From: Collinsella sp.
GTDB lineage: Bacteria > Actinomycetota > Coriobacteriia > Coriobacteriales > Coriobacteriaceae
Length of the DNA: 37,286 bases
Direction: 5' to 3'
Assembly (NCBI GenBank): GCA_019424965.1
Contig: JAHYYL010000012.1
Coordinates: forward strand, 20,503 to 57,788
Positions 33,873 through 37,286 of this stretch are shown in pieces. Each line of letters opens with the position of its first letter. The first letter of the stretch is position 1. Under the pieces are notes generated by a model, which saw only the letters and a program-made list of their open reading frames with translations, was not told where the DNA came from and searched no databases. The position numbers and the translations under genes were made by a program.

Positions 33873-35575
33873 TATCGGGTTCCTCCCAAGATTGACTTGG
33901 CGTCCGCGACCAGCGCGGCGAGCTTGGCCTCGGACTCGGAGCGGTCGGCGCCCTTCGCGAACACGTAGGCCTTGGCCTTGGGCTCGGTGCCGCTGGGACG
34001 GAACAGGACGCGCGAGCCGTCGGCGAGCCTGAACTCGAGGACGTCCGCCTCGGGAAGGCGCTGGGGCTCGTCGGACGGGTTGACGACGGGCATCGGCGCG
34101 CCCTGGGCGTAGTCGATGCGCTCCGCGACGGCGGTGGCGCCGATCTGCGCCGGAGCGTGATCTCGAAGACCGGACATCATCGCGGACATGTCGGACGCGC
34201 CCTCGGGTCCCTCGTATGCCTGACCGAGCAGAGCGCTCGACCAGTAGCCGTATTCCTCATAGAGGCGCTCCATGGCCTCGTAGAGGTCCATCCCCCTCTT
34301 CTTCCAGTGGGCAGCGAGCTCGCAGATGAGCATGGAGGCGACCACGGCGTCCTTATCGCGCACGGAGGTGCCCGCGAGATAACCGTAGGACTCCTCGAAG
34401 CCCATGAGGAAGTCGTCCTCGCGCCCCTCGGACTCCAGCACGCCGACCTGCTCGCCGATGAACTTGAAGCCGGTGAGCGTGCGGCGCAGCTCGAGGCCGC
34501 GGGCACGCGCGACGTCGTCTGCCATGGGCGCGGAGACGATGGTGGTGCAGGCGACCTCGCGACCCATGTCCGCATCGGACCCGTCCGCCTTGGAGGCGAG
34601 GAAGTCGAGCAGGAGCAAGCCCACCTCGTTGCCGGTGAGCAGTCTGTATTCCCCGGCATGCGGAACGGCGATGCCGACGCGGTCGGTATCCGGGTCGGTC
34701 GCCAGGAGCAGGTCGGGCTTCACCCTGTCGCAGTACTCAAGCCCGAGTTTCAGCGCCTCGCGCACCTCGGGGTTGGGATACGAGCAGGTCGTGAAGTCGC
34801 CGTCGTGCACGCACTGCTCGTCGACGGTCACAACATCGGCCACGCCGATTCCCTCGAGCACTCGGGACACGCACTCCAGGCCGACGCCGTGGAGCGGGGT
34901 GTAGACGATGCGGAGCGCCGAGCAGTCCTCGCCCGTGGAGACCTCGAGCGTCTCCTCTATGTAACGGTCAAGAACTCTCTCGGGAACCCACTGCACCAGC
35001 CCCTCATCCAGAGCTCTATCGAACGCCATCGCTTTTACGCCATCGAAGCAGTCGACGGGGTCGATGGCCGCCTGGATGGCCTCCGCCGCCTCGACGGTAA
35101 TCTGGCAGCCGTCGGCGCCGTAGACCTTATAGCCGTTGTATGCCGCGGGGTTGTGCGAAGCGGTGATGTTGACGCCGGCCGAGCAATTCAACTCGCGGAC
35201 GGCGAAACTCAATGCGGGCGTGGGCTCGACGCGCTCAAACAGATAGGATTTAATGCCGTTGCCTGCGAGCACCTCAGCCACCCGACGCACAAACTCCTCG
35301 GAACCGTGACGCGTATCCCGGCAAAGCGCAACAGACGGCCTATCAAAAGAGTTATTCAAGTAATCGGCAAGACCTTGCGTGGCCTTACCGACGGTATAGA
35401 CATTAAGCCGGTTGGGACCGAGTCCGAGCTTGCCGCGTAGGCCGCCGGTGCCGAAAGACAACTCGCGAAAGAAAGAGTCCTTAATGTCGTTTTCGGATAG
35501 ACCCTGCAAGTCTTCACAATGATTGCAGCATTCCATCCATCGCTGATACTTTTCGAAGATTTCCGTATTCAACAA
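33872..35575 (-). CDS. manB: phosphomannomutase / phosphoglucomutase
   Basis: 567 aa. Alpha-D-phosphohexomutase motifs: FGTGGLRGKLG, the active-site phosphoserine loop GVNITASHNPAAYNGYK (Ser140), the metal-binding loop DPDTDRVGI, the sugar-binding GFEESYGYL, and the phosphate-binding FRPSGTEPKAK. It interconverts hexose 6- and 1-phosphates and with ManC supplies GDP-mannose. The start is TTG (two adjacent TTG codons at 35575 and 35572) with only a weak ribosome site, so the exact start is uncertain. Confidence 0.93.
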   Translation of the reverse strand: MLNTEIFEKYQRWMECCNHCEDLQGLSENDIKDSFFRELSFGTGGLRGKLGLGPNRLNVYTVGKATQGLADYLNNSFDRPSVALCRDTRHGSEEFVRRVAEVLAGNGIKSYLFERVEPTPALSFAVRELNCSAGVNITASHNPAAYNGYKVYGADGCQITVEAAEAIQAAIDPVDCFDGVKAMAFDRALDEGLVQWVPERVLDRYIEETLEVSTGEDCSALRIVYTPLHGVGLECVSRVLEGIGVADVVTVDEQCVHDGDFTTCSYPNPEVREALKLGLEYCDRVKPDLLLATDPDTDRVGIAVPHAGEYRLLTGNEVGLLLLDFLASKADGSDADMGREVACTTIVSAPMADDVARARGLELRRTLTGFKFIGEQVGVLESEGREDDFLMGFEESYGYLAGTSVRDKDAVVASMLICELAAHWKKRGMDLYEAMERLYEEYGYWSSALLGQAYEGPEGASDMSAMMSGLRDHAPAQIGATAVAERIDYAQGAPMPVVNPSDEPQRLPEADVLEFRLADGSRVLFRPSGTEPKAKAYVFAKGADRSESEAKLAALVADAKSILGGTR

Positions 35576-35623
35576 AACAATCTACTTTCAAAATAGCCGA
35601 ACATTCAATTGGCAGCAGAATGA

Positions 35624-36385
35624 CTAGCTCGCTCCGCCACCGGTAAACACCTCAACAACAGTGAGAAGAACGATCTTGAGATCGGTAATGACGCCGCGCT
35701 TGGCGATGTACTCAAGGTCGCGGCGAACCATCCCGTCAAAATCAGTGTCATTGCGATCGGTCACCTGCCACCAGCCGGTGATACCCGGCTTCACGGCCAG
35801 GCGCTGCAGGTCGTACTCGGTGTACTCCGCCACCTCATTCGGCAGCGGCGGTCTGGGGCCCACGACGGACATCTGGCCCAGGAAAACGTTCAGGAACTGC
35901 GGGAACTCGTCGATGGAGTGCTTGCGGATGAACTTTCCGATCTTGGTGACGCGCGGGTCATTCTTCATTTTGAACATGGCGCCGGCGATCTCGTTTTGCT
36001 CCTTGAGCTCGGCGAGGCGCTCGTCGGCGTCCTTGTACATGGAGCGGAACTTCCACATGCGGAAGGTTGACAGGCTGCCGTCGGGGTAGGTCTGGCCAAC
36101 GCGAATCTGGCTGTAAAAGGGATTGCCCTCGCTCTCCAGGCGGATGGCCGCGGCGAGCACAAGGCTGGGTACGGCGATGACGGCCAACACGCAGCCGCTG
36201 AACGCGATGTCGAACGTGCGCTTGACGGCCCGGTAGGACAGGCGCGAGCGGTCCCAGTCCATGATGGATTGCATGGCCTTGTAGCGACCAGCGCCCTCGC
36301 GCCGGTCCATGGCCTGCGCAATCAGCGCGGCCCCCGCAGGCGCATTATTCTCTGTTACTTCTTTAGCAGCCACAATAAAACTCAC
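35624..36385 (-). CDS. initiating sugar transferase (bacterial sugar transferase family, WbaP/PglC-like)
   Basis: 253 aa. One membrane helix near KRTFDIAFSGCVLAVIAVPS, then catalytic-domain motifs MWKFRSMYKDADERL, KNDPRVTKIGKFIRKHSIDE, FPQFLNVFLGQMSVVGPRPP and VKPGITGWWQVTDRN. It transfers a sugar phosphate to undecaprenyl phosphate to start the repeat unit. GTG 36385 is preferred to an ATG at 36412: the ATG has no ribosome site, whereas GGGGA lies seven bases before the GTG, in the loop of a perfect hairpin. A ~40-residue polar N-terminal region precedes the membrane helix. Confidence 0.93.
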   Translation of the reverse strand: MSFIVAAKEVTENNAPAGAALIAQAMDRREGAGRYKAMQSIMDWDRSRLSYRAVKRTFDIAFSGCVLAVIAVPSLVLAAAIRLESEGNPFYSQIRVGQTYPDGSLSTFRMWKFRSMYKDADERLAELKEQNEIAGAMFKMKNDPRVTKIGKFIRKHSIDEFPQFLNVFLGQMSVVGPRPPLPNEVAEYTEYDLQRLAVKPGITGWWQVTDRNDTDFDGMVRRDLEYIAKRGVITDLKIVLLTVVEVFTGGGAS

Positions 36386-36403
36386 GTTCCTGTCCCCAGG
36401 AAC
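36386..36403 (-). promoter_or_regulatory. GNRA-capped hairpin abutting the sugar transferase start
   Basis: On the minus strand GTTCCTG, loop GGGA, CAGGAAC form a perfect 7-bp hairpin ending directly against the GTG start codon, with the ribosome site in the loop. LoaP-type NusG paralogues recognise RNA hairpins in the leaders of their operons, and the loaP-like gene is immediately upstream. Either LoaP recognition or translational control is possible. Confidence 0.45.
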
Positions 36404-36456
36404 CCCCCCCATCTATGAATCCAAAAACCAAGTAATTTGCCGGTGCAACGTCTCCC

Positions 36457-37047
36457 TTACGTTTTGCTGGGCACGTCAAGCGGTAGCAGCTCCCTAAATG
36501 TGGAGCCACCATCGCCCACGTCCACCAGGCACCAGCGCTTATGACGATCGATCTTCTTTACACGGGCCTCTTGCCCCACCAAGGGACCCTGCTCTATGTG
36601 CAACACGCCGTCTTCTATGCGCGCCACGCTGTTGCGCACCACACCGTCGTCATCCAACACGCTGCGGTACCAATCCTGCGCATCGTCCGGCATGGGCATG
36701 TACGCCCGCTCCCTACTGCCGGCGATGCGGCAGCCAAAGCTCAGCTGGGCCAGGGCCCTATCAAGCGCTGCGGCATCGTGCGTGGCGACGAAGAAATATT
36801 CCTTGTACATGGGTTTGGTTTGGAGCGACCAGGCACCGTCCCGCTTAAACCAGAACTCCTTTTGCATTACAAAGGCGTCTTTCATAAGCTCGTGCGGGAT
36901 AATTCGGCGGACCTTTTCGCAGGTCTCGCGCTCTTTTCCATGGGGAGTGTGGACCAGATACCAGCGGACGCGGCCGTGCTGGCTATTGGTGGTGGCGCCG
37001 TTAAATGCGCCCGGCAGCTGCTCTTGGCGCCGTGCCGTCTGTTCCAT
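36457..37047 (-). CDS. loaP: LoaP/UpxY-type NusG-like processive antiterminator
   Basis: 196 aa. NGN domain at about 27-125 (RWYLVHTPHGKERETCEKVR, then EFWFKRDGAW, MYKEYFFVAT, YMPMPDDAQDW) and a KOW domain at about 153-182 (EQGPLVGQEARVKKIDRHKR). LoaP paralogues sit at the head of long polysaccharide or antibiotic operons and let RNA polymerase read through terminators. This one precedes about 14.5 kb of same-strand genes. ATG 37047 was chosen for its GAGGGGGCGAG ribosome site; a frame extension 39 codons upstream is not NusG-like. Confidence 0.88.
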   Translation of the reverse strand: MEQTARRQEQLPGAFNGATTNSQHGRVRWYLVHTPHGKERETCEKVRRIIPHELMKDAFVMQKEFWFKRDGAWSLQTKPMYKEYFFVATHDAAALDRALAQLSFGCRIAGSRERAYMPMPDDAQDWYRSVLDDDGVVRNSVARIEDGVLHIEQGPLVGQEARVKKIDRHKRWCLVDVGDGGSTFRELLPLDVPSKT

Positions 37048-37286
37048 GTTCTCGCCCCCTCTTTTTGCTTTGCGATGCACGCAAATGCAGGGGCGTTTAG
37101 AACAGGCTTCTCGCTCGCAGCTAGGCGCAGTCGCAAAAGTACAGGTTTTTGTATCTTTCGACAAACGACATTATACGAGCAATTAATCAGCGTTTGTCCA
37201 GATTACGCAAAATGCACTGCCGGTAGATACATCTCCTTGATTATCAACTTTATCCGAACACCTCCCACATTCATCCGTACATGTGC
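37048..37286. other. leader and upstream region of the capsule operon
   Basis: It holds the loaP promoter (37160-37198) and about 115 bases of leader with a small TTGCG/CGCAA palindrome. The last 88 bases show nothing recognisable. Confidence 0.5.
37160..37198 (-). promoter_or_regulatory. capsule-operon promoter inside an 8-bp inverted repeat
   Basis: On the minus strand a perfect -10 TATAAT (37175-37170) has a -35-like GGACAA/GACAAA 17-18 bases upstream. GACAAACG (37198-37191) and CGTTTGTC (37167-37160) form a perfect inverted repeat bracketing the -10, a good operator candidate. The predicted transcript starts about 115 bases before loaP. Confidence 0.6.

Noticed and set aside
34157..35440. 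Plus-strand 427-codon open frame
   Set aside because: Antisense to the phosphohexomutase gene, whose catalytic motifs are intact on the other strand.

Overview
The window is about 37 kb of bacterial chromosome in which almost every gene lies on the minus strand. Gene content and composition (GC-rich core genes, heavy use of GTG/TTG starts, strong GGAGG ribosome sites, a Pel-type operon without outer-membrane components, a LoaP-type NusG paralogue) suggest a Gram-positive gut actinobacterium of the Coriobacteriia, most likely Collinsella. This is inference; no rRNA or marker gene is present.

Left block (1-9.7 kb, minus strand): a compact, translationally coupled exopolysaccharide operon of the Gram-positive Pel type, in the order pelD, pelE, pelA deacetylase, pelF, pelG, then a CotH-like kinase lipoprotein. 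PelD keeps a c-di-GMP I-site (RESD) beside a degenerate GGDEF, so the polymer is probably made under second-messenger control. A promoter-like region with a short palindrome precedes pelD.

Middle block (9.8-21.9 kb): a lower-GC accessory island of defence and addiction genes mixed with gene debris. It holds (i) a toxin-antitoxin-chaperone-like locus (a 57-aa reading frame in the toxin position, an XRE antitoxin and a SecB-like chaperone) behind a perfect 11-bp inverted-repeat operator; (ii) a stand-alone SIR2-like NADase; (iii) a multi-pass membrane protein with lysozyme-fold-like motifs; (iv) an Abi_2/AbiF HEPN protein preceded by a structured leader that can pair with its own ribosome site; (v) a DUF2188 protein; (vi) a ComEC-like metallo-beta-lactamase protein paired with a four-helix membrane protein. 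Two copies of a two-hairpin element, identical in the stems and different only in the loops, lie downstream of the SIR2 and MBL genes. A direct repeat of about 340 bp flanks the Abi-to-MBL segment. It carries the 3' end of an unknown gene and the 5' end of a transglutaminase gene, so that segment looks like an insertion or a duplication scar. The surviving transglutaminase gene is itself an in-frame chimera ending in a piece of an ABC ATPase.

Right block (21.9-37.2 kb, minus strand): a Wzx/Wzy-dependent capsule or exopolysaccharide operon. A LoaP/NusG-like antiterminator comes first, followed by an initiating sugar transferase, phosphomannomutase, ManC, Gmd, a GDP-D-rhamnose-type reductase, three glycosyltransferases, an EpsG-like polymerase, a flippase, a hexapeptide acyltransferase, a pyruvyl transferase and an FrhB-like protein. 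Central genes are AT-richer than the GDP-sugar genes, the usual mosaic pattern. Most junctions overlap by 1-11 bases. A GNRA-capped hairpin abuts the start codon of the first structural gene, a plausible site for LoaP action or translation control.
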